Of a DNA stretch of 64,000 nucleotides, positions 50,392 through 58,779 are shown piece after piece. Source of the stretch: Salinibacterium sp. ZJ70 (GTDB lineage Bacteria; Actinomycetota; Actinomycetes; Actinomycetales; Microbacteriaceae); contig NZ_CP061770.1 in NCBI RefSeq assembly GCF_011751865.2, positions 186,001-250,000 on the forward strand. Reading direction: 5' to 3'. A model generated the notes under the pieces. That model was not told the DNA's origin. It was given only the letters and a program-made list of their open reading frames with translations, and made no database searches. Position 1 is the stretch's first letter. Every line of letters starts with the position of its first letter. The translations under genes and the position numbers were made by a program.

Positions 50392-51720
50392 TCAGGCGGC
50401 CACGCGCTCCCACCGGATGATGCCGTCGAGACGACCGGCATCCGCGAGCTCGCCGCGGGCGAAGTCCGCCCACGCCTGCCGCACGCCGCGCCCTGCCTCG
50501 TCGATCTCGGCCCACGTGGCGCCCGCGAGCAGCATCGAGCCCTCCGTCGACGCCTCATTCCCGAGCAGCAGGGCGAGGTCGATGGTGTGTGCGGCGCGGT
50601 AGCTGTTGCCGGGGGCGCCCCACGAGATCTCGTAGAGCCACGCGTCGCCGCCGGCGCGCGCCCGGCGGGTGGCGAGCTCCTTCGCAGGCGCCGCGTACAC
50701 CTTCCGGGTGAGCGCCCGATCGACTGCTCTCATCACGAGTGGGCCGATCACCGGCACCCGGGTGAGCGCCCCGATCTTCGGCAGATCGGGGATGAACAGG
50801 CGCGACTCGTTGGAGTTGAAGCCGACGAGAAGAGGGATGCCCGCGGATGCCTCCCACGCCTCCTCGATGCCGGACTCGTCCGGGAGCGGCGCGTGGCCGT
50901 ACTGCACCCCGAACGGCATGGCGCTCGTGAGCCCGAAGGCGCCCGCGGCGGCAGAGACGCGCGGCTGGCGCTCGAGGATCTCGTCGAGCGGCGTCTCGGC
51001 AGTCAGGTCGGCTGCTTCGGCGAACATCGCCGCCGACATCGCCGCCCGCCCCGCGCGGATGCCGAGCGGAGTCGACTGCAGGATGACGCGGTCGACGAGC
51101 GACGCGACATCCGACGTCGCCAGCAGGTGCGCGAGCGCGTCCGCCCCCGCCGATTCGCCGAACGCGGTCACCCGGCTGGGGTCGCCGCCGAACGCCGCGA
51201 TGTTGCGGCGCACCCACGCGAGCGCGAGACGGATGTCGAGGAGGCCGAGGTTGGCGGGTCGCGTCGTGCCGTCGCCGAGGAAGCCCAACAGCCCCAGCCG
51301 GTAGGTCACGTTGACCGCCACGACCCCCTGCTCGGCGACCAGCCGGGCCGGATCGTGCAGCGGGTTGTCGCCGCCGCCCGCCACATACGACCCGCCATGC
51401 ACGAACACCATCACCGGGAGGGCGGCGTCGGGAGCGGCATCCGCGGGCATCGTGATCGACACGCGCAGGCAGTCCTCATCAGCGGGCATGGGGGCGGCGC
51501 CCGCACCCAGCAGCTTCTCGAGTCGCGGCACGCGGGGTTGCGGGCTCACAGGCGACCACGTCGTCGCGTCGAGCGGGTCGGTGCGGTCCGGGGCTGCGGT
51601 GGGTGCGGCGAAGCGCGCGGCGGTGCCGTACGGGATGCCGGTGGCGCGCACGACGGTCCCGTCGCTCCATCCGGTGATCGGGCCGCACGGGGCTGGGAAA
51701 GTGGTTCGGATGTCGCTCAT
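50392..51720 (-). CDS. Type B carboxylesterase (alpha/beta hydrolase)
   Basis: 442 aa. The nucleophile elbow is GESAG with Ser190, the oxyanion hole HGG at 108-110, and EDCLRVSI plus NVTYRLGLLGFLGDG are type-B (COesterase) signatures. No signal peptide, so an intracellular esterase. The His of the triad may lie in RAAHTIDLALLLG near residue 380. The start is the ATG at 51720. It is divergent from the crotonase gene. Substrate unknown. Confidence 0.9.
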   Translation of the reverse strand: MSDIRTTFPAPCGPITGWSDGTVVRATGIPYGTAARFAAPTAAPDRTDPLDATTWSPVSPQPRVPRLEKLLGAGAAPMPADEDCLRVSITMPADAAPDAALPVMVFVHGGSYVAGGGDNPLHDPARLVAEQGVVAVNVTYRLGLLGFLGDGTTRPANLGLLDIRLALAWVRRNIAAFGGDPSRVTAFGESAGADALAHLLATSDVASLVDRVILQSTPLGIRAGRAAMSAAMFAEAADLTAETPLDEILERQPRVSAAAGAFGLTSAMPFGVQYGHAPLPDESGIEEAWEASAGIPLLVGFNSNESRLFIPDLPKIGALTRVPVIGPLVMRAVDRALTRKVYAAPAKELATRRARAGGDAWLYEISWGAPGNSYRAAHTIDLALLLGNEASTEGSMLLAGATWAEIDEAGRGVRQAWADFARGELADAGRLDGIIRWERVAA

Positions 51721-51759
51721 CGGCACCAGTATCGCCGCTTGAGTCGTACCCTCGGAAGG

Positions 51760-52515
51760 GTGAGCGCACCCATCCTGTTCAGCGTCGAACGCGGTCTTGC
51801 CCGGATCACCCTCAACCGTCCGGAGCGGCTCAACGCCTTCGACGCCTCCATGGCCCACGAGTGGGTCACCGTCACCCGCCATGCGACGACGCACCATGAG
51901 GTGCGCGCCGTCCTCATCGATGCGACCGGCCCTGCGTTCTGCGCGGGTGGCGATGTGCGCGCCATGAGCGAGATGTCGTCCGGTTCGCTCGTCACCGAGC
52001 TCGCCCAGGTGATCAACCTCGGCATCCGCTCGCTCGTCGGATCGCGCGTGCCGGTCGCGGTCGCGGCGCACGGCACGACGGTGGGAGGCGGACTCGGCAT
52101 CCTGCTCTCGGGCGACTACGCGGTCGTCGGCGAGGGCTCGAAGCTGGGCAGTCGTTACGCCAACATGGGGCTCACGCCCGACCTGTCGGTGTCGGCGCAG
52201 CTCGCGCGCGCCGTGGGGGAGCGCCGTGCGCTGCAGCTTGTGCTCTCGGACCGCCTGCTGTCGGGGGCGGAAGCTGTCGAGTGGGGTCTCGCCGCGGAGG
52301 TCGTGGCGGATGACGAAGTCGCGACCCGCGCAGAAGCGGTCGCCCGCACGTGGATCGACGGCGCCGCGGGAGCATACGGTCAGGCGAAGCGCCTCATCCG
52401 CGACGCGGCCTCGCGCACCTTCGCGGAGCAGCTGGGGGTGGAGGCGCACATGATCGGCGCCGCGTTCGACACGGACGACGCCCAGGCGCTCATCGCCAAG
52501 TTCTCCGCGCGCTGA
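51760..52515 (+). CDS. Enoyl-CoA hydratase/isomerase (crotonase) family protein
   Basis: 251 aa, GTG start. The CoA/oxyanion motif FCAGGDVRAMSE and the second GTTVGGGLGILLSGDYAVV are clear. The two catalytic glutamates of classical hydratases are not in place (GGGLGI instead of GGGCEL, and NMGLTPD without the usual PE), so a hydratase role is doubtful and an isomerase or other crotonase activity is more likely. No fatty-acid genes adjoin. Confidence 0.88.
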   Translation: MSAPILFSVERGLARITLNRPERLNAFDASMAHEWVTVTRHATTHHEVRAVLIDATGPAFCAGGDVRAMSEMSSGSLVTELAQVINLGIRSLVGSRVPVAVAAHGTTVGGGLGILLSGDYAVVGEGSKLGSRYANMGLTPDLSVSAQLARAVGERRALQLVLSDRLLSGAEAVEWGLAAEVVADDEVATRAEAVARTWIDGAAGAYGQAKRLIRDAASRTFAEQLGVEAHMIGAAFDTDDAQALIAKFSAR

Positions 52516-52574
52516 CGCTCGGGCCCGCGCTGACGCGGCCGCACACTCAGCGCCCGGCGCTCCCCGCCTCAGAT

Positions 52575-52631
52575 GGAGGGGTCGCAAATGGCCGCCGACA
52601 CGCCGAGGGACCGGTCATTTGCGACCCCTCC
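52575..52631. repeat. 57-bp palindromic repeat, possible third family member
   Basis: Perfect 16-bp arms GGAGGGGTCGCAAATG (52575-52590) and its complement (52616-52631) around 25 bases rich in GC. It shares length and the pattern GAGG-GTC-...-GCCGCC with the 58-bp repeats at 37558 and 62808, though the middle of the arms differs. Lies in a 215-base intergenic gap. Confidence 0.6.
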
Positions 52632-52701
52632 CGGGGCAACAGGGCACTGCGGTCGCGCTCGCGGGCTGAGGCGGGCAGGCCCGCGCGCTCAGCGACCGCG
52701 C

Positions 52702-52759
52702 TCACCGCTTGACGGCGGCGACCAGCCCGCTCAGCGCTTGACGGCGGCGACGAGCCCGC
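52702..52759. repeat. 29-bp tandem duplication at a gene 3' end
   Basis: Two 29-base copies (52702-52730 and 52731-52759) differing at two positions. The second copy is the end of the small membrane gene on the minus strand (codons for GLVAAVKR and stop); the first copy lies just beyond the stop. A recent duplication by slippage. Confidence 0.8.
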
Positions 52760-52931
52760 TCAGCAGCGAGATCACGAGCAGGGCCGCAAAGGCGACCGCG
52801 AGCGGCTGCTGGTACCAGGTCTCGAGCGACACCTCGCCCCAGGCCAACTTCGATGCGAGCGCGATCTGCGCGATGAGCAGGAAGAGCACGGCGCTCGCCG
52901 CGGCACCCGAGAGGATCGACAGCTTGAACAT
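52731..52931 (-). CDS. Small two-helix membrane protein, unknown
   Basis: 66 aa. Two hydrophobic segments (about residues 6-26 and 45-62) separated by WGEVSLETWYQQPL, ending in KR. The topology suggests a small integral membrane protein. No family recognised. Its 3' end is tandemly duplicated. Confidence 0.7.
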   Translation of the reverse strand: MFKLSILSGAAASAVLFLLIAQIALASKLAWGEVSLETWYQQPLAVAFAALLVISLLSGLVAAVKR

Positions 52932-53030
52932 ACGGCCACGATAGTCGGCGTCCGCGGGGTGATGTCAGGGTCGCGATCTACACTTCTGCACGTGCAGGGC
53001 CGGCTGCTCCGTCTTCACGAGGAGCTCACT

Positions 53031-53366
53031 GTGCGACACCACATCCAGGACGCCTACGACGCGCGCGCACGCGCGACCCGTTCCTCCGCCCCCCGCTGGC
53101 ATCCGATGCTCGCCGCCGACGAGGTGGAACCGGGGCTCTGGCTGATGCGCGCGTGGGATGCGAAGCCCTACGCGATCGTGCGCGCGATCGAGATCGGCGG
53201 CGAGCGAGGCTACCGCGCCACGACGTGGGCCGAGATCCCCGCCGACCGCGCACTCGTCGGCTACTGGCGCACCTTCCGCGCGGCGTGCATGGGCGCGCAC
53301 CGCGCATACCTGCGCGCCCACGGAGCCGGCCGGGCATCGAATCACGACCGGCCGCTGTGGGGATGA
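53031..53366 (+). CDS. Hypothetical 111-aa protein
   Basis: I chose the GTG at 53031 because GAGGAG (53019-53024) is six bases upstream; longer readings start at 52959 or 52992 without a ribosome site. The protein has WHPMLAADEVEPGLWLMRAWDAKPYAIVRAIEIGGERGYRATTW in two pieces that look like a compact beta-rich fold, then Arg/Ala-rich helices. No signal or membrane segment. Function unknown; it converges on the tRNA-Ser gene. Confidence 0.65.
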   Translation: MRHHIQDAYDARARATRSSAPRWHPMLAADEVEPGLWLMRAWDAKPYAIVRAIEIGGERGYRATTWAEIPADRALVGYWRTFRAACMGAHRAYLRAHGAGRASNHDRPLWG

Positions 53367-53440
53367 GTCGCGCCGCTCAGCGGGGCCCGGAGATCGCCCC
53401 GCCGAGGCCGTGCGGCATCTGCATACGCGCCCGGGCAAAG

Positions 53441-53469
53441 CGAAAGCCCCGCACGAGGCGGGGCTTTCG
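53441..53469 (-). terminator. tRNA-Ser terminator
   Basis: CGAAAGCCCCGC pairs perfectly with GCGGGGCTTTCG over 12 bp around ACGAG, ending two bases from the tRNA 3' end. It may also stop the convergent 53031 gene. Confidence 0.75.
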
Positions 53470-53471
53470 AC

Positions 53472-53561
53472 TGGCGGTACCGGTGGGATTTGAACCCACG
53501 GATGGCGTGAACCATCACATGTTTTCGAGACATGCTCCTTCGGCCGCTCGGACACGGTACC
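53472..53561 (-). tRNA. tRNA-Ser (CGA)
   Basis: 90 bases with encoded CCA. The acceptor GGTACCG pairs with CGGTACC, discriminator G as usual for Ser; D arm TGTCCGAGCGG; anticodon stem CATGT/ACATG with loop CTCGAAA giving CGA; a long variable arm; T arm GTGGG TTCAAAT CCCAC. Confidence 0.95.
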
Positions 53562-53674
53562 GCCAACGAGTCTAACGGATGATCCGGGGTGGTTCGAACC
53601 ACGGCCATGGGGGCGCCTATCCGGCTCCGCGCAAGCCCTTGTGGGGCGTCGCATCACGCGCGCATCATGGCCGC

Positions 53675-53920
53675 ATGACTCCGCAAGAGATCCTGGATCC
53701 GGACGAGCGCGCTGAGCAGCTCACCGCGGCGCCGAAGGCTGTGCCCGAGGATGCGGCGCCTCGCATCACCCTCTCGGAGGGCAGCGACGGCGCCACACGC
53801 ATCGACATCGCCGACACGGCGGTGGTGCGTCCCGGGGGCCCGGACGGCGACATCCGCCTCGAGTTCGAAGAGGATGTCGAGGCCTACATCGAGGTCGATG
53901 CGGGCCCCGACGCCGACTGA
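53675..53920 (+). CDS. Small acidic protein, unknown
   Basis: 81 aa, strongly acidic (Asp/Glu runs in IRLEFEEDVEAYIEVD and near the C-terminus). Likely soluble with some beta structure (GATRIDIADTAVV). No ribosome site of note; the frame and codon use look coding. No family recognised. It converges on the SDR gene. Confidence 0.6.
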   Translation: MTPQEILDPDERAEQLTAAPKAVPEDAAPRITLSEGSDGATRIDIADTAVVRPGGPDGDIRLEFEEDVEAYIEVDAGPDAD

Positions 53921-53932
53921 TCCGACGCCGCG

Positions 53933-54793
53933 TCAGCCGGCGATCGCCGCGCGCAGCCCCTCGATGAGCGGGGTCGTGGGGCGGCCGATGAGGCGCGACA
54001 GGTCGCCCGTCGTCTCGGCGAGCGCGCCTTCGCGGATGTTCGCGTCCAGCGCGATCACGAAGCCGATCGTCCCGGCATCCAGCCCGAAGCTCTGCAGGCG
54101 TTCGGCGTGCTGTTCGGCCGTGAGGCGCTCGTAGATCACCTCACGGCCGACGATCGCACCGATCGCCGCCGCGAGCTCGTCGTAGTTCCACGCATCGTCG
54201 CCGCCGAGCTCGTAGACGGCACCGAGGTGTCCGTCGGTCGTGAGCACCGCCGCGGCGGCCTCCGCGTAGTCCGCGCGGCTGGCCGATGCGACACGACCGT
54301 CTCCGGCGCTCGCGGCGAGCACGCCCGTGGCGCGCGCCGGCTCGATCTCCCGCACGTAGTTCTCGGTGTACCAGTTGTTGCGCAGCACGGTGGCGGGAAG
54401 CCCTGAGGCGGTGATCGCCTCCTCGGTGGCCTTGTGTTCGGGGGCGAGAACGAGAGCGGAGGTGTCCACGTGCGGGGCGCTCGTGTAGACGAACTGCGAC
54501 ACCCCGGCGGCGACGGCCGCGTCGATCACCGCGGTGTGCTGCGCCACGCGCCGCCCCACCTCGGAGCCCGAGATGAGAAGCACCTTGTCGGCGCCGTCGA
54601 CGGCGGCCTGCACCGACGCGGGGTCGTTGTAGTCCAGACGCACGGTCTCCACGCCCGCGGCGGCGAGATCGGCGATCTTCGCCGTGTCGCGCGCGCCCGC
54701 ACGGATCTCGGAGGGCGCGACGCCGCGCGCGAGGAGGGATTCGACGACGAGGCGGCCGAGGTGTCCCGAGGTTCCGGTGACGAGGATGGTCAT
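53933..54793 (-). CDS. NAD(P)-binding NmrA-like oxidoreductase (atypical SDR)
   Basis: 286 aa. The N-terminal glycine motif is GTSGHLG (residues 7-13), with ARDTAKIADL next. The HKATEEAI and LRNNWYTENY segments are like quinone oxidoreductase QOR2/NmrA proteins, which use NADPH or sense the redox state. A Tyr-x3-Lys catalytic pair is not evident. Monocistronic, divergent from the alarmone synthetase. Confidence 0.88.
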   Translation of the reverse strand: MTILVTGTSGHLGRLVVESLLARGVAPSEIRAGARDTAKIADLAAAGVETVRLDYNDPASVQAAVDGADKVLLISGSEVGRRVAQHTAVIDAAVAAGVSQFVYTSAPHVDTSALVLAPEHKATEEAITASGLPATVLRNNWYTENYVREIEPARATGVLAASAGDGRVASASRADYAEAAAAVLTTDGHLGAVYELGGDDAWNYDELAAAIGAIVGREVIYERLTAEQHAERLQSFGLDAGTIGFVIALDANIREGALAETTGDLSRLIGRPTTPLIEGLRAAIAG

Positions 54794-54918
54794 GGGCTTC
54801 CTTTCGGTGAGGACGGGGGATGCAACCCGCGCGAGCGGCGGACTCTTCCCACACGAGATTCCTCCGCTGTTCGCGATCGTCTCAGGTTCTCCATGAGATC
54901 CGCCGATAGCGTCGGAAC

Positions 54919-55665
54919 GTGACCGATCTCGTCGTCTCCCCCGGCACCGTCGACCCGCTCCCCGAGGCGGATCTCGACATCTACCGGGGGCTCTTCACCT
55001 CGATGACCGGACTCGAGGCTCCCGGCGCGGGGCAGGGTCCAGCGCCGCTCACCTCGATCAAGAGCCTGCAGCGCAGCGTCGCCCAGTTCCACCTGCCGTA
55101 CAAGTTCGCGATCGACGAACTCACCACCAAGGTCGCCATCCTGCAGGAGGAGTTCGAGTCGATCCACGACTACAGCCCCATCGAGCACGTCGGCTCGCGG
55201 CTCAAGTCGATGGATTCGATCATCGAGAAGATCCGTCGCACGCAGTGTCCGCCGGATGTCGCTGCGGTGCGCGAGCGCATCCGCGACATCGCCGGGGTGC
55301 GGATCGTGACGGCGTTCGTCGCCGATGCCTACTCCGTCGCGCAGATGCTGACGCGGCAGTCCGACGTCGAGGTGCTCGAGGTGAAGGACTACATCGCGCA
55401 GCCAAAGGAGAACGGGTATCAGAGCCTGCACATGATCGTGACGGTGCCCGTGTTCCTGTCGAACCGCACCGAGATCGTGCCGGTGGAGATCCAGATCCGC
55501 ACCATCGCGATGGACTTCTGGGCGAGCCTCGAGCACAAGATCTACTACAAGTACGACCGCGCGGTGCCCGCGGAACTCGTCGCCGAGCTCACCGAGGCGG
55601 CGAACGCGGCCCGTGAACTCGACCACCGGATGGCGCGGCTGCGCGACCAGGTGCGCGGCCTGTAG
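54919..55665 (+). CDS. Small alarmone synthetase (RelA/SpoT domain)
   Basis: 248 aa, GTG start. It has only the synthetase domain: HVGSRLKSMDSIIEKI, RDIAGVRIVTAF, YIAQPKENGYQSLHMIV and EIQIRTIAMDFWASLEHKIYYKY, with no hydrolase HD or TGS/ACT domains. It should make (p)ppGpp or a related alarmone from ATP plus GTP/GDP under stress. It is single, ending in a strong hairpin. Actinobacteria usually carry a bifunctional Rel as well, not in this window. Confidence 0.92.
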   Translation: MTDLVVSPGTVDPLPEADLDIYRGLFTSMTGLEAPGAGQGPAPLTSIKSLQRSVAQFHLPYKFAIDELTTKVAILQEEFESIHDYSPIEHVGSRLKSMDSIIEKIRRTQCPPDVAAVRERIRDIAGVRIVTAFVADAYSVAQMLTRQSDVEVLEVKDYIAQPKENGYQSLHMIVTVPVFLSNRTEIVPVEIQIRTIAMDFWASLEHKIYYKYDRAVPAELVAELTEAANAARELDHRMARLRDQVRGL

Positions 55666-55671
55666 ACGCGC

Positions 55672-55703
55672 GGATGGCGGCACCCCACGGGGTGCCGCCA
55701 TCC
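55672..55703. terminator. Hairpin terminator
   Basis: GGATGGCGGCACC pairs perfectly with GGTGCCGCCATCC (13 bp) around CCACGG. It lies seven bases after the alarmone synthetase stop and 12 before the convergent gene's stop; probably bidirectional. Confidence 0.75.
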
Positions 55704-55714
55704 ATCCACCCGGG

Positions 55715-56188
55715 TCAGCGCGCGAGTGTGACGCCGAGGGTCGCGAGCACGCCGAACAGCACGCCCCACAGGATGATCGAGATGATCTGCCAGAAGATCA
55801 CCACGTTGCGCGATGCCCCGAACGACACCATCGCAGCGGAGGTGATCTGGCTCGGGAGAAGGGTCTGGCCGAGCAGGCTGACGCCCGCGACGCCGTACCT
55901 GTCGAAGCGCTCGCGCAGCTTCTGACGACGCGGGCTCTCGGGCTTCTCGGGGCGGCCGGCCGTCACCTTGCTGCGCAGGCCGTGCGCTGCGAAGACGAAC
56001 GCGAGCATCGAGATGACGTTGCCGACGACCGCCGCGGCGATCGCGACCGCCGGGTGGATGCCGGCGATGACGCCGACGGCCGATCCGATGTACGACTCGA
56101 CGAACGGGATCGCGGAGACAAGTGCCACACCGAGCCACTGCAGGATCTCGGGGAAGGAGGCGGTGAATTCGCGGAGCGCGTCGATCAT
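55715..56188 (-). CDS. Small multidrug export-type membrane protein
   Basis: 157 aa from the ATG at 56188 behind AAAGGCACCCCC. Four hydrophobic segments, with ALVSAIPFVESYIGSAVGVIAGI in the first third and RERFDRYGVAGVSLLGQTLLPSQIT in the middle, match the Sm_multidrug_ex (PF06695) plan. Function is poorly known despite the name. It is divergent from the histidine kinase, which may regulate it. Confidence 0.8.
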   Translation of the reverse strand: MIDALREFTASFPEILQWLGVALVSAIPFVESYIGSAVGVIAGIHPAVAIAAAVVGNVISMLAFVFAAHGLRSKVTAGRPEKPESPRRQKLRERFDRYGVAGVSLLGQTLLPSQITSAAMVSFGASRNVVIFWQIISIILWGVLFGVLATLGVTLAR

Positions 56189-56357
56189 GGGGGTGCCTTT
56201 CGTGGGGTGGTTGCGGGCCGCGGAACCGGGGTGCTCCGAGGCGATGACTCCATCCTGTGCGGCGTGCCGGGCGTGCGGCAGTGGCGTGATGTCATGACTC
56301 GTCGTGCATCTGCGCACGCGCGACCATGACATCTGTCACTGTCCTAACCTGGGGGGC

Positions 56358-57545
56358 GTGTCTCAGCCTGAACCCCCCGTCCGCGGCGTCCACACGACCT
56401 GGGTCACGACCCTCGGCTCCCTCGTCTTCATGATCGCGGTGCTCATGGGCATCTCCCTCCTGCTGCTCGTCGACGTGCTCGCCGTCGAGCCTCACCCGGT
56501 GCAGGTGGCGACCGTGCTCGCGATGCTCGCGGCGAGCGCGCTCGCCATCCGCTTCTGCTGGTTCCTGCGAGTCGGGCTCGGCGGCGGCCTCCCGCATCCC
56601 GCGTGGACGACCGCGCTTCTGCTGACGGCCTCGACGGCGTGGGTCCTCGGGCTGTGGGCGCCGGGAGCGGCCCTCGTCGCGGCGGTGCCGCTCGTCGTCG
56701 CCGGAACTCTCGTGGCCGCGCTCCTGCCGAGGAACGCGCGGATCGGGATCACGGTCGTCGTGCTCGCCGCCGCAGGTGCGCACGCGATGCTCGGGGCCGA
56801 GCTCGCCGAGCCCACAGGTGTCGAGCTGGGCGGCCCGGTGCGGCTCGTGGCGCTCTACACCGCGGGCCTGCCGATCATGGTGTTCTCGAGCGTCTGGTGG
56901 TGGGAGATCGTGGTCACGCTCGACCGGCACCGCCGTGCCGCGGGCGAGCTCGCGGTCGCCGAGGAGCGGCTGCGGTTCGCCGCCGATCTGCACGACATCC
57001 AGGGGCATCACCTGCAGGTGATCGCGCTCAAGGCCGAACTCGCCGAGCGGCTGCTGGAGCGTGACCCCGCCTCCGCGCGCGAGCAGCTGCGAGAGACCCG
57101 GCTCATCGCCAAGCAGGCCCTCGAAGAGACGCGTTCGCTCGTCGCCGGCTACCGCGGTGTCGACCTGGATGCCGAGCTCGAGAACGCGCGCGACGTGCTG
57201 GAGCTCTCGGGTGCCGAGTGCACGCTCGACGTCGACGGCCTGCCCGCGGATGCCGAGGTGCGCCGCGTGCTGGCGCTCGCCGTGAGGGAGGCGACCACGA
57301 ACATCCTGCGCCACAGCTCGGCGACGCGCGCCGCGATCCGCATCTCGACAGGCCCCGACGGGGTCACGCTCGCGATCGTCAACGATGGGTCGCACGAGCG
57401 CACGGGAGGCGACAGCACGAGCAGCGGACTCGCGGGTCTGCGGGAGCGGGTCGCGGCGATCGGCGGCACGGTCGATGACGCGCTCATCGAGGGTGAGTTC
57501 CGCCTCGACGTGCGCGTTCCCGCTGCGGTGGAGGTGCACGCATGA
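56358..57545 (+). CDS. DesK/LiaS-type sensor histidine kinase
   Basis: 395 aa from the GTG at 56358. About five to six membrane helices fill residues 12-185. The HisKA_3 dimerisation domain has phospho-acceptor His212 in AADLHDIQGHH, with the acidic/Gln-His signature, and the catalytic domain has REATTNILRHSSA (N box) and GGDSTSSGLAGLRERV. It overlaps the response regulator by ATGA. The stimulus is unknown; DesK-like sensors often monitor membrane state. Confidence 0.92.
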   Translation: MSQPEPPVRGVHTTWVTTLGSLVFMIAVLMGISLLLLVDVLAVEPHPVQVATVLAMLAASALAIRFCWFLRVGLGGGLPHPAWTTALLLTASTAWVLGLWAPGAALVAAVPLVVAGTLVAALLPRNARIGITVVVLAAAGAHAMLGAELAEPTGVELGGPVRLVALYTAGLPIMVFSSVWWWEIVVTLDRHRRAAGELAVAEERLRFAADLHDIQGHHLQVIALKAELAERLLERDPASAREQLRETRLIAKQALEETRSLVAGYRGVDLDAELENARDVLELSGAECTLDVDGLPADAEVRRVLALAVREATTNILRHSSATRAAIRISTGPDGVTLAIVNDGSHERTGGDSTSSGLAGLRERVAAIGGTVDDALIEGEFRLDVRVPAAVEVHA

Positions 57546-58153
57546 GCGACCCGATCCGCCTCCTGATCGCCGACGACGAGCACCTCATCCGCGGGGCCCT
57601 CGCGGCCCTGCTCGCTCTCGAACCGGACATCGAGGTCGTCGCGAGCGTCGACAACGGGCAATCCGCGCTCGATCAGGCTGTCGAACTGCGACCGGATGTC
57701 TGCCTGCTCGATCTGGAGATGCCGCAGCTCGACGGCGTCGAGGCCGCGTCGCGCATCCTCGCGCGTGTGGCGACCCGCGTCGTGATCGTCACCCGTCATG
57801 CCCGGCCCGGCGTGCTGCGGCGCGCACTGGCGGCGCGGGTCTCCGGGTTCGTGCCCAAGTCGACACCCGCCGAGGAGCTCGCACAGGTCATCCGCGACGT
57901 CGCCTCCGGCAAGCGCTACATCGATGCGGAGATCGCGGCGACGGCGCTCACAGCCGAACGCTGCCCGCTCACCGATCGCGAGCTCGACGCCCTTCGGCAC
58001 GCGCGCACCGCGGTGAGCGTGCAGGACATCGCCGACGCGCTGCATCTCGCCCCGGGCACCGTGCGCAACTACCTCTCGGCTGCGATGACGAAGCTCGACG
58101 CGCGCACCCGCCACGAGGCGGCCGAGATCGCATGGACGCACGGCTGGATCTGA
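57542..58153 (+). CDS. NarL/DesR-type response regulator
   Basis: 203 aa. Receiver domain with acidic residues at 11-12, phospho-acceptor Asp57 (CLLDLEMPQLDG) and Lys in GFVPKST. The C-terminal LuxR-type HTH begins near CPLTDRELDALRHA and contains VQDIADALHLAPGTVRNYLSAAMTKL in sense, the DNA-contacting helices. It should be phosphorylated by the upstream kinase. The divergent membrane gene at 55715-56188 is a plausible target. Confidence 0.93.
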   Translation: MSDPIRLLIADDEHLIRGALAALLALEPDIEVVASVDNGQSALDQAVELRPDVCLLDLEMPQLDGVEAASRILARVATRVVIVTRHARPGVLRRALAARVSGFVPKSTPAEELAQVIRDVASGKRYIDAEIAATALTAERCPLTDRELDALRHARTAVSVQDIADALHLAPGTVRNYLSAAMTKLDARTRHEAAEIAWTHGWI

Positions 58154-58221
58154 GTCAAGCCCCGTTCGCGGGCTGACGCACGCCCCTACCGTGGGGTCGA
58201 GGCCCGACGAGAGGAGTGCGC

Positions 58222-58686
58222 ATGAACCGGATCGAGACGGATGCGGAGCGGATCGCCCGCGCAGCAGGCGAAGCCGGCGTGACGATCGCGGTCGCCGAAT
58301 CGCTCACGGGGGGTGCGATCGCCCAGGCGCTCGCGAAGGCGCCCGATGCATCCGAGTGGTTCGCAGGCGGCGTGGTCGCCTACAGCGTGCAGACGAAGAA
58401 TCGCGCCCTCGGAGTGCCGATGGGGCCCGTGGTGACGGCGCCCGTCGCGCGGCAGATGGCCGAGGGGGTGCGGGAGCTCGTGGGCGCGGATGTCGCGGTC
58501 GCGGTGACGGGCGTCGGTGGCCCCGACGACGAGGAGTCGCACCCGCCGGGCACGGTCTTCATGGCGGTCTCGCACGGTGGCGAGACCCACGTGAGCGAGT
58601 ACGCGTTCGACGGCGAGCCGGGCGAGATCGTCGAGCAGACGGTCGCCGCCGCGCTTCTCGCCCTGCGCGAGGCGCTCGGCGTCTGA
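58222..58686 (+). CDS. pncC: CinA C-terminal-domain nicotinamide-nucleotide amidase
   Basis: 154 aa from the ATG at 58222 behind GAGGAG (58211-58216). Only the CinA C-terminal domain is present: VAVAESLTGGAIAQAL, VVAYSVQTKNRALGVP and AVTGVGGPDDEESHPPGTVF. It deamidates NMN in NAD recycling. The 93-base convergent gap to the EamA gene holds only a weak dyad. Confidence 0.9.
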   Translation: MNRIETDAERIARAAGEAGVTIAVAESLTGGAIAQALAKAPDASEWFAGGVVAYSVQTKNRALGVPMGPVVTAPVARQMAEGVRELVGADVAVAVTGVGGPDDEESHPPGTVFMAVSHGGETHVSEYAFDGEPGEIVEQTVAAALLALREALGV

Positions 58687-58779
58687 GCGTGCGACGCCTG
58701 ATCGATCCGGGGCGAAAGGCGGTGATCGGACGTCATCAGGCGCCCGCGATGTGCTCCACGGTGCTCCCGTGACGCACGC

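Noticed and set aside
58687..58779. CGCCTGAT/ATCAGGCG dyad between pncC and the EamA gene as a terminator
   Set aside because: Only 8 bp with a long loop; too weak to report as a feature.
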